Source of the DNA: Butyrivibrio sp. CAG:318
GTDB taxonomy: Bacteria; Bacillota; Clostridia; Lachnospirales; Lachnospiraceae
Direction of reading: 5' to 3'
Length of the DNA: 64,000 bases
Assembly: GCA_000431815.1 (NCBI GenBank)
Contig: FR889258.1
Location: 3,206-67,205 of the forward strand
The notes below the pieces were generated by a model, which made no database searches, had not been told where the DNA came from, and was given only the letters and a program-made list of their open reading frames with translations. Made by a program: the position numbers and the translations under genes. This document shows, in pieces, positions 18,107-28,403 of this stretch. Each line of letters opens with the position of its first letter. Position 1 is the stretch's first letter.

Positions 18107-19045
18107 CTACCTCATGGCTCTCGGAACCGGTACCGTACGGAAAATATTGTCAATTACTTCATCGATTGTCACCGAGGAGATTTTAGCTCTCGGATTCAGT
18201 ATTATCCTGTGTCCGGCTACATCCTTAAATATGCTTTGCACATCCTCCGGCGTAACATATGTCCTTCCCGATATATAAGCCCTGGCTTTGGACATTCCGG
18301 CAAGGGCTATCGATCCTCTCGGGCTCACACCAAGCTCTATAAGCGGATTCTGCCTTGTCGCAAAACTCAGCATGGTTATATACTCTATGATCGCATCATC
18401 CATATGCAGATTATCGGTTTCCGCCTGCATCATGACTATGTCTTTGCCATCCACCACCTGCTTTACATCATTAAGCGGGTTGGCTCCCTGTCTGTCTTTA
18501 AGAATCGCAATTTCACTTGCCGGATCCGGATATCCCATTGACAGTTTGATCATAAAACGGTCAAGCTGGGATTCAGGCAGCATCTGTGTTCCGGCCGAAC
18601 CGACCGGGTTCTGTGTTGCTATTACAGTAAACGGTTTCGGAAGTATCCTCGTAACACCGTCAACAGTAACCTGACCCTCTTCCATTGCCTCAAGGAGTGC
18701 GGACTGTGTCTTTGATGACGTTCTGTTAATCTCATCCGCGAGAAACAGATTACACATTACAGCCCCTTCCTTAAATTCAAATTCCTGGGTTTTGGCGTTA
18801 TACATTGAAAATCCTATTACATCGGACGGAAGTACATCTGTCGTAAACTGCATTCTGTTCTGTTTAAGTGCCATGGACTTAGAGAATGCAAGCGCAAGCG
18901 TTGTCTTGCCCACACCCGGTATATCTTCCATAAGTATATGTCCCTTCGCAAGAACAGCCATCATAACCTTCTCTATGATCTCATCCTTACCTTTTACCGC
19001 TTTTCTGACCTCCTGCATTACTGAAAGTGCTTTTTCGTAACTCAT
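18107..19045 (-). CDS. MoxR-family AAA+ ATPase
   Basis: The 312 residues show Walker A GVGKTT (44-49), Walker B LFLADEIN, sensor ATQNPVGS and an arginine-finger region LDRFMIK, ending in the AAA lid. MoxR ATPases act as chaperones that activate partner proteins carrying VWA or DUF58 domains. The gene lies 24 bp after the membrane protein gene and just ahead of DUF58, in one operon. Confidence 0.95.
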   Translation of the reverse strand: MSYEKALSVMQEVRKAVKGKDEIIEKVMMAVLAKGHILMEDIPGVGKTTLALAFSKSMALKQNRMQFTTDVLPSDVIGFSMYNAKTQEFEFKEGAVMCNLFLADEINRTSSKTQSALLEAMEEGQVTVDGVTRILPKPFTVIATQNPVGSAGTQMLPESQLDRFMIKLSMGYPDPASEIAILKDRQGANPLNDVKQVVDGKDIVMMQAETDNLHMDDAIIEYITMLSFATRQNPLIELGVSPRGSIALAGMSKARAYISGRTYVTPEDVQSIFKDVAGHRIILNPRAKISSVTIDEVIDNIFRTVPVPRAMR

Positions 19046-19069
19046 ATTAACCCTCCTGATATTATGCCA

Positions 19070-20188
19070 TTAGTCTTCTACGTTAGATTTAATGTCCGCT
19101 ATAAGCCATTTACCGTCAATATTAACAAAATAATACGTCTGGTCATTATGTTCCGTCCTTGTATCCCCGGTAGCCGTAAGATACATTGACTTGTCAAAAA
19201 TAATCCTGCATGAAAAACATACATCACTGTAAGGTGTATAATCTTCTACCGATACATTGTTAAATTCAGGTGTATTATGCCTGCTGTACATCCACATATC
19301 ACCCTGTCTGTACTGTTCCGCAAGATCAATGTAATATGATCCCTGTGGAAAATATATCTGAAGACATGCAGTACTTTCTCCGCATCCTGCAAGGTCGCGC
19401 GAGAAGAAATTAGAGTATGCCTTTGCTGCCGTAACCACATAATCCGATAATTCGGCAGGAATCTGTGTCGTAACATATCCTACATTAATATTCGAATAAT
19501 CCGTGTACGAGGAAACATCAATGTTATTTCCCGACGCATCTGCAACCCGGATATCCGGATTGCTGATAAGCCCCTTAACCTCATAAGTGACCGTCTTTGG
19601 AACTTCAACATATTCCGCTACATATTTCATGCCTTCCATGTCAACAGGCTCACCCACCTGCTCATCACTTCCGAGTTCGATTCCGTTTACCGTTACTTTG
19701 TAAATTGACGGTACTGTTATTTTTACATTAACAGCACCCGATGCAGCTTCTGCACTCACCGATGCCACCTTCCAGTCGGAAATGGAAAGTATGCCCATTA
19801 TTTTACGCTCATTGTCAGCCGTTATAACTGCTTCACATACTTCATTCTTATCATCCATGATTTCGTATACCATCTTATATGTTGAAGACGATTTAACTTT
19901 ATAAGTAAGTTCCTTGCCCTTAACCTCATCGGCAAACGTATCCGGAAGACCTGCTTCCGGCTCAAATTTGCTGCCTCCATCCGTCTTTACGGATGATACA
20001 TCACCTGATTCAAGGTTCTTGATAAGGTCTTCAACCACATATGCCGGCTGCGCCTTCTCATATTTCTTCATTGTGTTCCACACATATATTATGAGCACCA
20101 TGACCAATACAAGAAGAACTCCCATATATATGCCGTATCCCAGCCAGAATTTGCTTTTTTTCCTGATTTTGACTTTCTTGTCTGTCAT
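19070..20188 (-). CDS. Single-pass membrane protein, function unknown
   Basis: The 372 residues have a basic N-terminus (KKVKIRKKSKFW), one membrane helix (about 15-36) and a large predicted extracellular part. The C-terminal segment (about 270-372) has the helix-then-sheet look of an NTF2-like fold, ending YYFVNIDGKWLIADI. I do not recognise the family. It is 8 bp downstream of the glycosidase gene and 24 bp upstream of moxR, so it belongs to the same envelope operon. Confidence 0.75.
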   Translation of the reverse strand: MTDKKVKIRKKSKFWLGYGIYMGVLLVLVMVLIIYVWNTMKKYEKAQPAYVVEDLIKNLESGDVSSVKTDGGSKFEPEAGLPDTFADEVKGKELTYKVKSSSTYKMVYEIMDDKNEVCEAVITADNERKIMGILSISDWKVASVSAEAASGAVNVKITVPSIYKVTVNGIELGSDEQVGEPVDMEGMKYVAEYVEVPKTVTYEVKGLISNPDIRVADASGNNIDVSSYTDYSNINVGYVTTQIPAELSDYVVTAAKAYSNFFSRDLAGCGESTACLQIYFPQGSYYIDLAEQYRQGDMWMYSRHNTPEFNNVSVEDYTPYSDVCFSCRIIFDKSMYLTATGDTRTEHNDQTYYFVNIDGKWLIADIKSNVED

Positions 20189-20196
20189 ATGCCCTC

Positions 20197-21300
20197 CTAC
20201 TTAACAACAAAAGCTGTCGGCAGTTTCCATGAAGATGTTGAATAATATAATGTAACGCTCGTCATCTCATACTGTCCGTTATAATACATTGATGAAGAAC
20301 TTCCGCCATCAAGGTTAGCTGCATTAACCGCACCGTATTCCTGCATAACACTTATGAGGTCGGCTGCCGTCGCTCCTATGTGGCCTTCATGTCCTCTTCC
20401 GTCTGTTACAAAAAGGATTACCGCACCGTCTTTACGCTGGCCTATTACGGTTCTCGGATTGGCACCGCTTCCGTTTCCGTTAATCGGTGTCGCTTCTCCG
20501 TTAATAATAAGTTTGGTAAAGTGGTTCGTGTCTCCGTCATCTATATCCTTGAAACTTACCGCATCGCGTATGTTATTTTCTTTGACAAGGCTCTCAACCT
20601 GCTCCGAAGACATATTTCCGATATCTTTTATTACAAGAATGTTATCCGTGTTGAAACCTACCATAACATCTCCCGGCTGTGGGATATTATACTGAATCTC
20701 GCCATTGCATACGACAAGTCCCTTTGGTTTGCCGCCCCAGTTTCCATCCGAAAAATATTCACCGCCGTTGATTCCGGCAATTGCTCCGGCATTGTTCACC
20801 AATGTGTCAAGTGTGTCACCGGACTTGCTCTTATTGTCGTCAGACCAAGGATAAATTGTAGCCACACGCAGTTTGGAAGGATCCTTAATAATCATGACCT
20901 TGCCCATGTATGAACGTCCCGTTATATTCTCAATCCTGATACCGTTCTCATCGAACTCCTCAGTTTCACTGTTATTATCATCCGGCTTATCATTATTTTT
21001 CTTATCATTTATGTTAATAAGCGACGTATCGACATCATTATCAAGATGTCCCATTGAATTATTACCGGTTATCTTAAGTATTTCATCCTTGCTGAAATAC
21101 CATCCCGCAAGAAATTTCATGGCACCCGTTTCAAGAACGGTTCCCACAAAAAGATCTCTCGCCGCCGTTGAAGGGCCGTGGCAGAATACCCACATTGCGG
21201 AATAAAGTGCCGCAAATATCATTACAATTGTCGATATAAAAACCGTAAATACACGGCCGATTATCCTGGTTACTTTTTTTGATTTTTTGACTTCAGCCAT
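20197..21300 (-). CDS. Membrane-anchored phosphodiester glycosidase family (NAGPA) protein
   Basis: After one N-terminal helix (about 15-37) and an acidic linker comes a NAGPA domain with AGINGGEYF, NPRTVIGQRKDGAVILFVT, DGRGHEGHIGATA and NLDGGSSSSMYYNG. The family cleaves sugar-phosphodiester bonds such as N-acetylglucosamine-1-phosphodiester; an extracellular role on wall glycans is inferred. The start at 21300 is chosen for the GGAGG site; it overlaps the glycosyltransferase stop as TAATG. Translation from the upstream in-frame codons is unlikely. Confidence 0.88.
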   Translation of the reverse strand: MAEVKKSKKVTRIIGRVFTVFISTIVMIFAALYSAMWVFCHGPSTAARDLFVGTVLETGAMKFLAGWYFSKDEILKITGNNSMGHLDNDVDTSLININDKKNNDKPDDNNSETEEFDENGIRIENITGRSYMGKVMIIKDPSKLRVATIYPWSDDNKSKSGDTLDTLVNNAGAIAGINGGEYFSDGNWGGKPKGLVVCNGEIQYNIPQPGDVMVGFNTDNILVIKDIGNMSSEQVESLVKENNIRDAVSFKDIDDGDTNHFTKLIINGEATPINGNGSGANPRTVIGQRKDGAVILFVTDGRGHEGHIGATAADLISVMQEYGAVNAANLDGGSSSSMYYNGQYEMTSVTLYYSTSSWKLPTAFVVK

Positions 21301-22379
21301 TAGTTCTCCTCCCTGGTGTTCTTCTTTGTTCCCTTGAACACCCATCGTCTCTGTATCTGGAAGCTGAGCAGAAACAATATTATGTCAACTGCTATTTTAA
21401 TCAGTGATGTCAATACATCCCTGGTCTTTAGTACATATGAAATCAGATTGACAAGTCCGTATGAAACTCCCGCCTGGCATATGCACAGTGCATAGTACTT
21501 AGGCATGGACCGGCTTACCGGCTCATCTGATTCAAACACTGCTTTTCTGTTAAACATATAATTGAACAGGGAGGACACAATTCTCGCGCCGGCCGTTGCT
21601 ATAAGGATTTTGAGCCAGTGTTCAAGCCGGTCGCCTATTATCAGTTCCAATGCAAGAAACAGCACATAATCTATCACAAATGACATTATCGAACTGAATA
21701 CAAACTTCAGGATAACCATATATATTTTAAATGAGTCCCTTATCGGATGAAAATGCGTCGTTGCATTATCTTCGATATATACAGTTTCTATGGTTACCTC
21801 GCTAAAAGGCACTCCGCTCTTATTCATCTCAAGCAGCACCTGCGTTTCATATTCAAAGCGCTCACCTTTAATATCCGCCATAAACCGAAGATATTGTGCC
21901 GGAATTGCCCTTAGTCCCGTCTGCGTGTCACTTATTCTGATCCCGCATGCAAATCTGAAAACAAAACGTGTTATATTATTACCTATTTTACTCTTGGGCG
22001 GAACATTGCTTCCCGAAAAATCACGGCATCCGAGTATTACTTCACCACGCTCTGCCATAGCCTCACAGCACGCTTTAATGTCCTGCGGACGGTGCTGGTT
22101 ATCACCGTCCACGGTAACTACGCCGTCTATGTCTTTTCTGTTGGCAATACAATATTCAAAAGCCGTCTTCAGGGCACGGCCCTTGCCACGATTCACATCA
22201 TGGCGGAGTACGGTAACCTGAGGAAGCGCCTCAGCTTCTTTGAATGGTTCAAGATGGGCGTCATCGCTTCCGTCATTGACAATTATGATATCATCGAAGC
22301 CTTCTTTTACAAGTCCGTTAACGACAAGCATCAGCTTCTCATCCGGATTGAGTGAAGGTAATATAACACTAATCTGCAC
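21300..22379 (-). CDS. GT2 glycosyltransferase fused to a GtrA membrane domain
   Basis: Residues about 3-215 are a GT2 domain (SVILPSLNPDEKL, then DGDNQHRPQDI with the metal-binding Asp pair and QTGLRAIP) like dolichol/polyprenyl-phosphate sugar transferases. Residues about 220-355 form four helices of the GtrA family, which moves polyprenyl-linked sugars. The likely start is GTG at 22377-22379 with AGGAG 7-8 bases upstream, giving 359 residues; valS ends 16 bp before. It heads the envelope operon and probably glycosylates a surface polymer. Confidence 0.9.
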   Translation of the reverse strand: MQISVILPSLNPDEKLMLVVNGLVKEGFDDIIIVNDGSDDAHLEPFKEAEALPQVTVLRHDVNRGKGRALKTAFEYCIANRKDIDGVVTVDGDNQHRPQDIKACCEAMAERGEVILGCRDFSGSNVPPKSKIGNNITRFVFRFACGIRISDTQTGLRAIPAQYLRFMADIKGERFEYETQVLLEMNKSGVPFSEVTIETVYIEDNATTHFHPIRDSFKIYMVILKFVFSSIMSFVIDYVLFLALELIIGDRLEHWLKILIATAGARIVSSLFNYMFNRKAVFESDEPVSRSMPKYYALCICQAGVSYGLVNLISYVLKTRDVLTSLIKIAVDIILFLLSFQIQRRWVFKGTKKNTREEN

Positions 22380-22395
22380 TTTGTCTCTCCTGTGA

Positions 22396-25032
22396 TCATT
22401 TCGCAAGATGAGCAAGTCTTTCTTTAACCTGCTGCATCATAAGCGTATATTTCTCAAGTTTGTCTTTCTCTTCCTGAATCTTGGCTGCCGGAGCCTTCGA
22501 TACGAATTTCTCATTGCCAAGCATTCCGTTTACACGCTTAAGCTCACCTTCAAGGCGCTTTTCTTCTGACTTAAGTCTCTCGATTTCCTTCTCAATATCA
22601 ACAAGTTCGGCAAAAGGAATGTATAATGATGCCTTAGGTATAAGCACAGCAACCGCATCATCATCAATACCGCTCTTATCGGACTGTATCGTCACATCTG
22701 ATGCATATGCAAGTGTGGTAAAGAACACCTTGCCCTTGATGAATATATCAGCAACCGCATCATCCTGTGTTACTACATAAACTTTAGCTTTACGGCTCGG
22801 AGGTACATTCATTCCGGTACGGGTATTACGGATTCCTCTTACTGCTTCTTTGATCGTCTCTACCGTTTTCTCTTCATCCTTAAAGTTCCATTCTTCCTTG
22901 AATACCGGCCATGAAGATATCATTATTGATTCCTCATCCGAAAGGTTACAGAAAATCTCTTCGGTAATAAACGGCATATAAGGGTGAAGAAGTTTAAGCG
23001 AATTTATGAGTACTGTCTTAAGCGTCCACAATGATGCTGCCTTGGTATCGTCCTCATCATTGTAAAGACGCGGCTTAACCATCTCTATATACCAGTCGCA
23101 GAACTCTTCCCAGATGAAATCATATATCTTGGATACCGCAACACCGAGGTCATAATTCTCCATGTTATCGGTTACTTCGGCTGCAAGTGTATTAACCTTG
23201 GAAAGTATCCACTTATCGGCATCCGTAAGCTTATCAAGTGATATATCTTTAACTTCTGCTTTATCAAGGTTCATCATGATGAATCTCGATGCATTCCATA
23301 CTTTATTGGCGAAATTACGGCTGGATTCAACTCTTTCCCAGTAGAATCTCATATCGTTGCCCGGTGCATTTCCGGTTACAAGTGTAAGTCTTAATGCATC
23401 CGCGCCGTACTTGTCTATTACCTCAAGCGGATCGATTCCGTTACCAAGTGATTTACTCATCTTACGTCCCTGTGAATCCCTTACAAGTCCGTGAATAAGC
23501 ACTGTGTTAAACGGAGCTTTGCCGGTATGCTCTATTCCAGAGAACATCATTCTTATTACCCAGAAAAGAATGATATCATATCCGGTAACAAGTGTGCTTG
23601 TCGGATAGAAATACTCAAAATCTTCTGTCTTATCAGGCCATCCGAGTGTGGAGAAAGGCCAGAGTGCAGATGAAAACCATGTATCAAGTGTATCCGGATC
23701 CTGACGCATAGGCTTGCCGCACTTCGGACATACCGGGGCAGCATCCTTGGTTACAACGGTTTCATTGCAGTCATCACAATAAAATGCCGGGATTCTGTGT
23801 CCCCACCAGAGCTGTCTTGATATACACCAGTCTTTGATGTTCTCAAGCCAGTGATAATATGTCTTGTCAAAATGTTCCGGCACAAACTTCGTCTCTTTGG
23901 ACTTAACAGCTTCGATTGCAGGCTTTGCAAGATCTTCCATCTTAACGAACCACTGAAGTGACACTCTCGGCTCAACAGTTGTATGGCATCTGTAACATGT
24001 GCCTACATTATGGCTGTAATCTTCTATCTCCACGAGTGCGCCTTCAGCCTTAAGATCTTCCACTATGGCCTTTCTCGCCTCGTATCTGTCCATTCCGGCA
24101 TACTTAGGATAATCGTCAACAATCTTCGCATCATCCGTAAGTACATTGATCACCGCAAGATTATGTCTTAATCCTACCTCAAAATCGTTAGGGTCATGTG
24201 CAGGTGTGATTTTAACAACACCCGTACCAAATTCCATATCAACATAACTGTCGGCAATTATCGGTATCTCTCTGTGAACTATAGGAAGAATTACCGTCTT
24301 ACCTACGTAATCCTTATATCTGTCATCATCAGGGTTAACTGCCACAGCAGTATCTCCGAGCATTGTCTCCGGTCTTGTGGTAGCCATCTCTATATATCCG
24401 CTGCCATCGGAAAGCGGATAGCGCAGATGCCAGAAATGTCCTGCCTGCTCCTCATACTCAACCTCAGCATCCGAGAGAGATGTATGACAGCAAGGACACC
24501 AGTTGATAATTCTCTTGCCTCTGTATATTAGTCCCTTGTTATAGAGATTTACGAATACTTCTTTAACTGCTTTGGAACATCCCTCGTCCATTGTGAAACG
24601 CTCTCTGTCCCAATCTGCGGATGAACCCATTTTCTTAAGCTGGCTTACTATTCTTCCGCCGTATTCCTTCTTCCAGTCCCAGACTCTTTCAAGGAATTTC
24701 TCCCTGCCAAGCGATTCCTTCGTCAGACCTTCTTTGGCAATGGCTTCAACAACCTTAACCTCAGTCGCTATTGATGCATGGTCGGTTCCCGGAACCCACA
24801 AAGCCTCATATCCCTGCATTCTCTTGAATCTGATGAGGATATCCTGGAGTGTATTGTCGAGTGCATGTCCCATATGGAGCTGGCCCGTAATGTTTGGCGG
24901 CGGCATAACGATTGTGAACGGTTTCTTCGATCTGTCAGGCTCTGCATGGAAATATTTATGCTCAAGCCATTTCTCATAAATGCGTCCTTCTATCTCGGAA
25001 GGGTTGTAATTTTTGTCAAGTTCCTTACTCAT
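22396..25032 (-). CDS. valS: Valyl-tRNA synthetase
   Basis: ValS charges tRNA-Val with valine and edits threonine. The 878 residues include the HMGH version of the HIGH motif (PPNITGQLHMGHALDN), the CP1 editing domain (ATTRPETMLGDT), zinc-type Cys pairs (CDDCNETVV, CPKCGKP), the KMSKS loop GRKMSKSLGNG and the C-terminal coiled coil. The start at 25032 matches the family N-terminus (MSKELDKNYNPSE). The ribosome site (AAGGAA) is distant and weak. No T-box fits in the 34 bp before it, so valS is probably transcribed with the genes upstream. Confidence 0.97.
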   Translation of the reverse strand: MSKELDKNYNPSEIEGRIYEKWLEHKYFHAEPDRSKKPFTIVMPPPNITGQLHMGHALDNTLQDILIRFKRMQGYEALWVPGTDHASIATEVKVVEAIAKEGLTKESLGREKFLERVWDWKKEYGGRIVSQLKKMGSSADWDRERFTMDEGCSKAVKEVFVNLYNKGLIYRGKRIINWCPCCHTSLSDAEVEYEEQAGHFWHLRYPLSDGSGYIEMATTRPETMLGDTAVAVNPDDDRYKDYVGKTVILPIVHREIPIIADSYVDMEFGTGVVKITPAHDPNDFEVGLRHNLAVINVLTDDAKIVDDYPKYAGMDRYEARKAIVEDLKAEGALVEIEDYSHNVGTCYRCHTTVEPRVSLQWFVKMEDLAKPAIEAVKSKETKFVPEHFDKTYYHWLENIKDWCISRQLWWGHRIPAFYCDDCNETVVTKDAAPVCPKCGKPMRQDPDTLDTWFSSALWPFSTLGWPDKTEDFEYFYPTSTLVTGYDIILFWVIRMMFSGIEHTGKAPFNTVLIHGLVRDSQGRKMSKSLGNGIDPLEVIDKYGADALRLTLVTGNAPGNDMRFYWERVESSRNFANKVWNASRFIMMNLDKAEVKDISLDKLTDADKWILSKVNTLAAEVTDNMENYDLGVAVSKIYDFIWEEFCDWYIEMVKPRLYNDEDDTKAASLWTLKTVLINSLKLLHPYMPFITEEIFCNLSDEESIMISSWPVFKEEWNFKDEEKTVETIKEAVRGIRNTRTGMNVPPSRKAKVYVVTQDDAVADIFIKGKVFFTTLAYASDVTIQSDKSGIDDDAVAVLIPKASLYIPFAELVDIEKEIERLKSEEKRLEGELKRVNGMLGNEKFVSKAPAAKIQEEKDKLEKYTLMMQQVKERLAHLAK

Positions 25033-25066
25033 AAAACTTTCTGTTCCTTTCTGTCTGTATAAAATA

Positions 25067-26245
25067 TTAATCATAGGAATCAACTATATCCATTATTTTG
25101 TCCGCACTTTCGGGATGCTTTCTGACCATATCCATCACTGACGACTTGGCACTCTCGATGCGGCCCATATTGTAATCTATCCTGTCACGCAGTTTCTGCC
25201 TGTCGGAATTAATTTTATTGCGCACAGCCTTCATCTCATCCGGATTGATCAATGCGTCTAACTGTGTGCTCCATATTCCCGCATCATGCAGGTTAAGCTC
25301 AGCCAGAAGAGCGGCCATCCTGTGCGATGCTTCATCAAGTTCCTTCTCCGAATCACGGTATTTTTCTTCTTTGTGCCGCTCCTCAAGATAGGCTTCATAA
25401 TTGCGGCCCAGCTCGTAGGAGTTCCTGACCCGGAATTTATCATAGCGGTACTCGATGCTGTTAATCGAATTGACGTATTTTATCTTGGTCTTATTAAGAA
25501 GCGTAATAGCTCTTGACAGCTTCTTCTCGGCCAGTTTCTCTCTGTATGCGCACCGCCTGAACATAAAAAACACCAGCAGCACATACACCGTCACAAGGGC
25601 AAGAACTATCATATATAGCACTGTGCCGTTCTCGCCTTTAAGCTGGCCCGATGCAAAAAATACTATAAATACACCGATAATCCCAAGCAATGATACTATT
25701 GAAATATTGCGGATATTGGCCCGGCGCATCCCGGCATTCTCTATCTCTTCCTTGAGGCTCATCTTCTCAGCCTCCAGCACCCGCATGTCATGCTTGACGG
25801 CGTTACAGTATTTCTCGTCATTCTGCAGATTACTCAATGCCTGCGGAAATTCACTGTTATATCTCTCAAAAATCTCATAACTGTTTCTGGAAATTTTCGG
25901 CGGTTCCTTGCGGTATCTGCTTCTCGAACTTCTTAGCCGTACTATCTTAAGAGCCGTGTCCTTAAGTTCTCCAAGGAACTTATCATCCTGCGATTCTATA
26001 ACCTGTATGTCCATCAGATGGGCACCGGCATCCTGATATTCTTCCTTGAGGTCATTAATATAATTGGATGATTCGGTCATAAGTTCGCACTGTGTCCTGA
26101 CATACTGGAGCCTTGAAATCTCGTCAAAATCCCTGTCATTACGCTCACTGTCCCTACGGCGGTCAAATTCGGCCTCAATGTCCAGTTCCGGCTCGAGATA
26201 TATGTATTCTTCTTTCTTTTTGCGTTTTTTAATAAAATTAAACAT
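25067..26245 (-). CDS. Coiled-coil protein with a central membrane hairpin
   Basis: The 392-residue protein has no relative I can name. It has long charged helices (about 35-170), two membrane helices (about 183-202 and 210-230) joined by a short loop, then another long charged coiled coil (235-390). Both coiled-coil arms should therefore lie on the same, cytoplasmic side. It follows the TPR-like gene by 32 bp and precedes valS. Its position suggests it is the membrane partner of the solenoid/Hsp70-like unit upstream. Confidence 0.72.
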   Translation of the reverse strand: MFNFIKKRKKKEEYIYLEPELDIEAEFDRRRDSERNDRDFDEISRLQYVRTQCELMTESSNYINDLKEEYQDAGAHLMDIQVIESQDDKFLGELKDTALKIVRLRSSRSRYRKEPPKISRNSYEIFERYNSEFPQALSNLQNDEKYCNAVKHDMRVLEAEKMSLKEEIENAGMRRANIRNISIVSLLGIIGVFIVFFASGQLKGENGTVLYMIVLALVTVYVLLVFFMFRRCAYREKLAEKKLSRAITLLNKTKIKYVNSINSIEYRYDKFRVRNSYELGRNYEAYLEERHKEEKYRDSEKELDEASHRMAALLAELNLHDAGIWSTQLDALINPDEMKAVRNKINSDRQKLRDRIDYNMGRIESAKSSVMDMVRKHPESADKIMDIVDSYD

Positions 26246-26277
26246 AAAGCTTTACCCTTTGCTTAATATCATATCTG

Positions 26278-27102
26278 CTACCTCGCCGCAGATATATAAT
26301 TACGGTACTCAAATTTCCAATTATCTATTATATCATTGACAGCGGCATTATATTCATCCGCCTGTCCGTTATCCCTTAATTCAAATGCTTTCTTAACAGC
26401 CTCATACCCGGCTTCTTCAGGAGCATGGTCCATAATTGTCTCAATCTCCCTGTATGCAGCATAACTCTGTTCGTCTTCTGAATCTGCCGGCCGCTTGCTG
26501 CCGGAAAGATACTCTGCGGCAAACGATGACTTTAATGATTCATCATTGCTGTTAAGCGCATATGCTCTTTTGAAACATTGCACCGCATCGCCGAATTCAA
26601 ACATTCCCGCATACGCCACTCCCATATTATGCCATACATTTCCGTAAAAATCATCAGAAAGATTAATATCTTTCTGTCCGTATACAATTATTTCATAATT
26701 ATGCACCGCATTACTGTATCTTTTGTTGGAAAGAAAATTATCCGCACGGAGTTTCAGCCTCTCCGATGCATTCTGCGTATCAAGGCTTTCTATTGTTCCC
26801 GCAAGTGCGTCAATCTCTTCTTCCGAATAATAGTCAACATACCTTAACACAGTCATGACAAGCTCCGACAATCCTGCATTCTCCGTTATGAGAAACTCAA
26901 GCTGCTCTGCCAGTTCCTTTTCCCCAAGTTCGCCGGATATATAATCCGTCAGTCCCTCGTCAAAGAGGTCAGTTCCGATGAGATATATGTTATTGTATAT
27001 GTAATAGCACAATTCTTCAAGAGAATATATGTTGACACCCATATTGCTTATATAATACGGTCTTTCTGCATATCTGGTCCTGCATAAAATAAGTCCTGCC
27101 AT
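26278..27102 (-). CDS. TPR-like helical repeat protein
   Basis: The 274 residues begin with a conserved-looking MAGLILCRTRYAERPYYI and IYSLEELCYYIYNNIYLI. Residues about 110-200 carry helix pairs of TPR type (YSNAVHNYEIIV, WHNMGVAYAGMFEFGDAV, CFKRAYALNS). No enzyme motif is seen. The N-terminal block is reminiscent of a component found beside Hsp70-like and DUF5717-like genes in Lachnospiraceae (memory only). It lies 14 bp after the ATPase gene, in the same operon. Confidence 0.75.
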   Translation of the reverse strand: MAGLILCRTRYAERPYYISNMGVNIYSLEELCYYIYNNIYLIGTDLFDEGLTDYISGELGEKELAEQLEFLITENAGLSELVMTVLRYVDYYSEEEIDALAGTIESLDTQNASERLKLRADNFLSNKRYSNAVHNYEIIVYGQKDINLSDDFYGNVWHNMGVAYAGMFEFGDAVQCFKRAYALNSNDESLKSSFAAEYLSGSKRPADSEDEQSYAAYREIETIMDHAPEEAGYEAVKKAFELRDNGQADEYNAAVNDIIDNWKFEYRNYISAAR

Positions 27103-27116
27103 CTTATCATCTCCGG

Positions 27117-28388
27117 TTACAATAATAATTCTTCGTTGATAACTCTTCCGCTGCTTTTATAGAATTCGCCGAATCCCTTGTCCTTAACCATCATATGACA
27201 TCTTGAATCACTTGTAAATGAGAATGAAATCGTAATTCTTGTTGCCTTATCCGGTCTTACAGGCAATTCCGCGAATGAAATCCTGATAAGCTGTTTTTCC
27301 CTCGCATCTATCGGTGAGAGAAATAATTCGGCCTCCTCTGCGCCGTCAAGTATGAAATCATATGAGCAGTCCGCACCGAACCAGTTTATTCCGGGTCTTA
27401 CCAGCCTGAAAATCTTATCACGCCCGCGGTCCGAAATCCTGATTTCGATTCCGGTTGTTATACGTTCCTTACATGCAACGATAATATCCCGGTCAGGCGG
27501 ATAATCTGCCGCGACAGCCTGATAGCATGCGCCCTTGCAATACAGGTTGTCACCTGCAAACACACGCCTTCTGTCACATATATATCCAATGAAAGACGGA
27601 GTATTAAATTCGCCGGCGAATGCCTCACCGGTGAGATAAACCGTTGATATATTATGATGTTCAAAAAGCTTTACCGCCGTTTCCTTAAGTCTGGAATCAA
27701 GATACTCCTCCGAGGCTTTATTACGCCTCATCGCATCCGTCACCTCGTCCGACATATCATCGGTATGGACCATTATTATCCTGCTGCCACGTTCATTTAC
27801 CGTGTACATGCGCTTTACAATGAGTCCTTTATTACTGTAATCAAAGAGAAAAACATCATTTTTCCATAATTCATTTTTCTGGCTTATAGCATAATATATG
27901 AAACTTTCATCGTGGCCCGCAAATTCGATTGCATCATCCGGATACCCTATGCTGTTAAGTGCTTTCAAAAGCACATTAAGCACTGATATATTGTAATTCT
28001 CAAGTGTTATGCACACCCTGTCCGCCGTATCGCTTCCACCTGCCAGCTTTGCCGCCTGTATAAGATAATCGAGATATCCGGCAATCAGTCTGACCGGCAT
28101 CACCGATACCTTATCCACTGTTACCGGATTCTTATCTGCAGCCTTCTTAAGAAGTCCGTCAACCGCAATAACTTCTCCGAGACTGGCCCCATGAATTGCC
28201 TCATCGCCGGCAAACCATTCATCCCTGCCTATAGTCTTTCCGACAACCGTAGGAACCCTGCACTCGGTACTGTCCGTTCCGAAATCGACCGACACCGGCT
28301 CTGCGTCTATGCAATTGTAATAACTTACCTGCGAATATTCCTCACCAAGGTCTATCCCGACGTAAAATTTCTTCTCTCTGGTATCCAT
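27117..28388 (-). CDS. Actin/Hsp70-fold ATPase-like protein (DUF5716-like)
   Basis: The 423 residues start with a phosphate-1 loop of the actin/Hsp70 fold (YVGIDLGEEYSQVSYYN, about 9-25). A phosphate-2-like strand VFLFDYSNKGLIVKR lies near 185 and an adenosine-type segment TVYLTGEAFAGEF near 260. The last 130 residues are beta-rich, as in Hsp70 substrate domains, but short. I infer ATP binding and a chaperone-like or scaffold role in the cytoplasm. The gene is 15 bp after the giant solenoid gene. The family name is from memory; the fold call rests on the motifs. Confidence 0.75.
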   Translation of the reverse strand: MDTREKKFYVGIDLGEEYSQVSYYNCIDAEPVSVDFGTDSTECRVPTVVGKTIGRDEWFAGDEAIHGASLGEVIAVDGLLKKAADKNPVTVDKVSVMPVRLIAGYLDYLIQAAKLAGGSDTADRVCITLENYNISVLNVLLKALNSIGYPDDAIEFAGHDESFIYYAISQKNELWKNDVFLFDYSNKGLIVKRMYTVNERGSRIIMVHTDDMSDEVTDAMRRNKASEEYLDSRLKETAVKLFEHHNISTVYLTGEAFAGEFNTPSFIGYICDRRRVFAGDNLYCKGACYQAVAADYPPDRDIIVACKERITTGIEIRISDRGRDKIFRLVRPGINWFGADCSYDFILDGAEEAELFLSPIDAREKQLIRISFAELPVRPDKATRITISFSFTSDSRCHMMVKDKGFGEFYKSSGRVINEELLL

Positions 28389-28403
28389 CTGTCCTCCCGG
28401 CTC

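Noticed and set aside
25033..25066. T-box leader for valS
   Set aside because: Only 34 bp separate valS from the upstream gene and no terminator or T-box sequence is visible.
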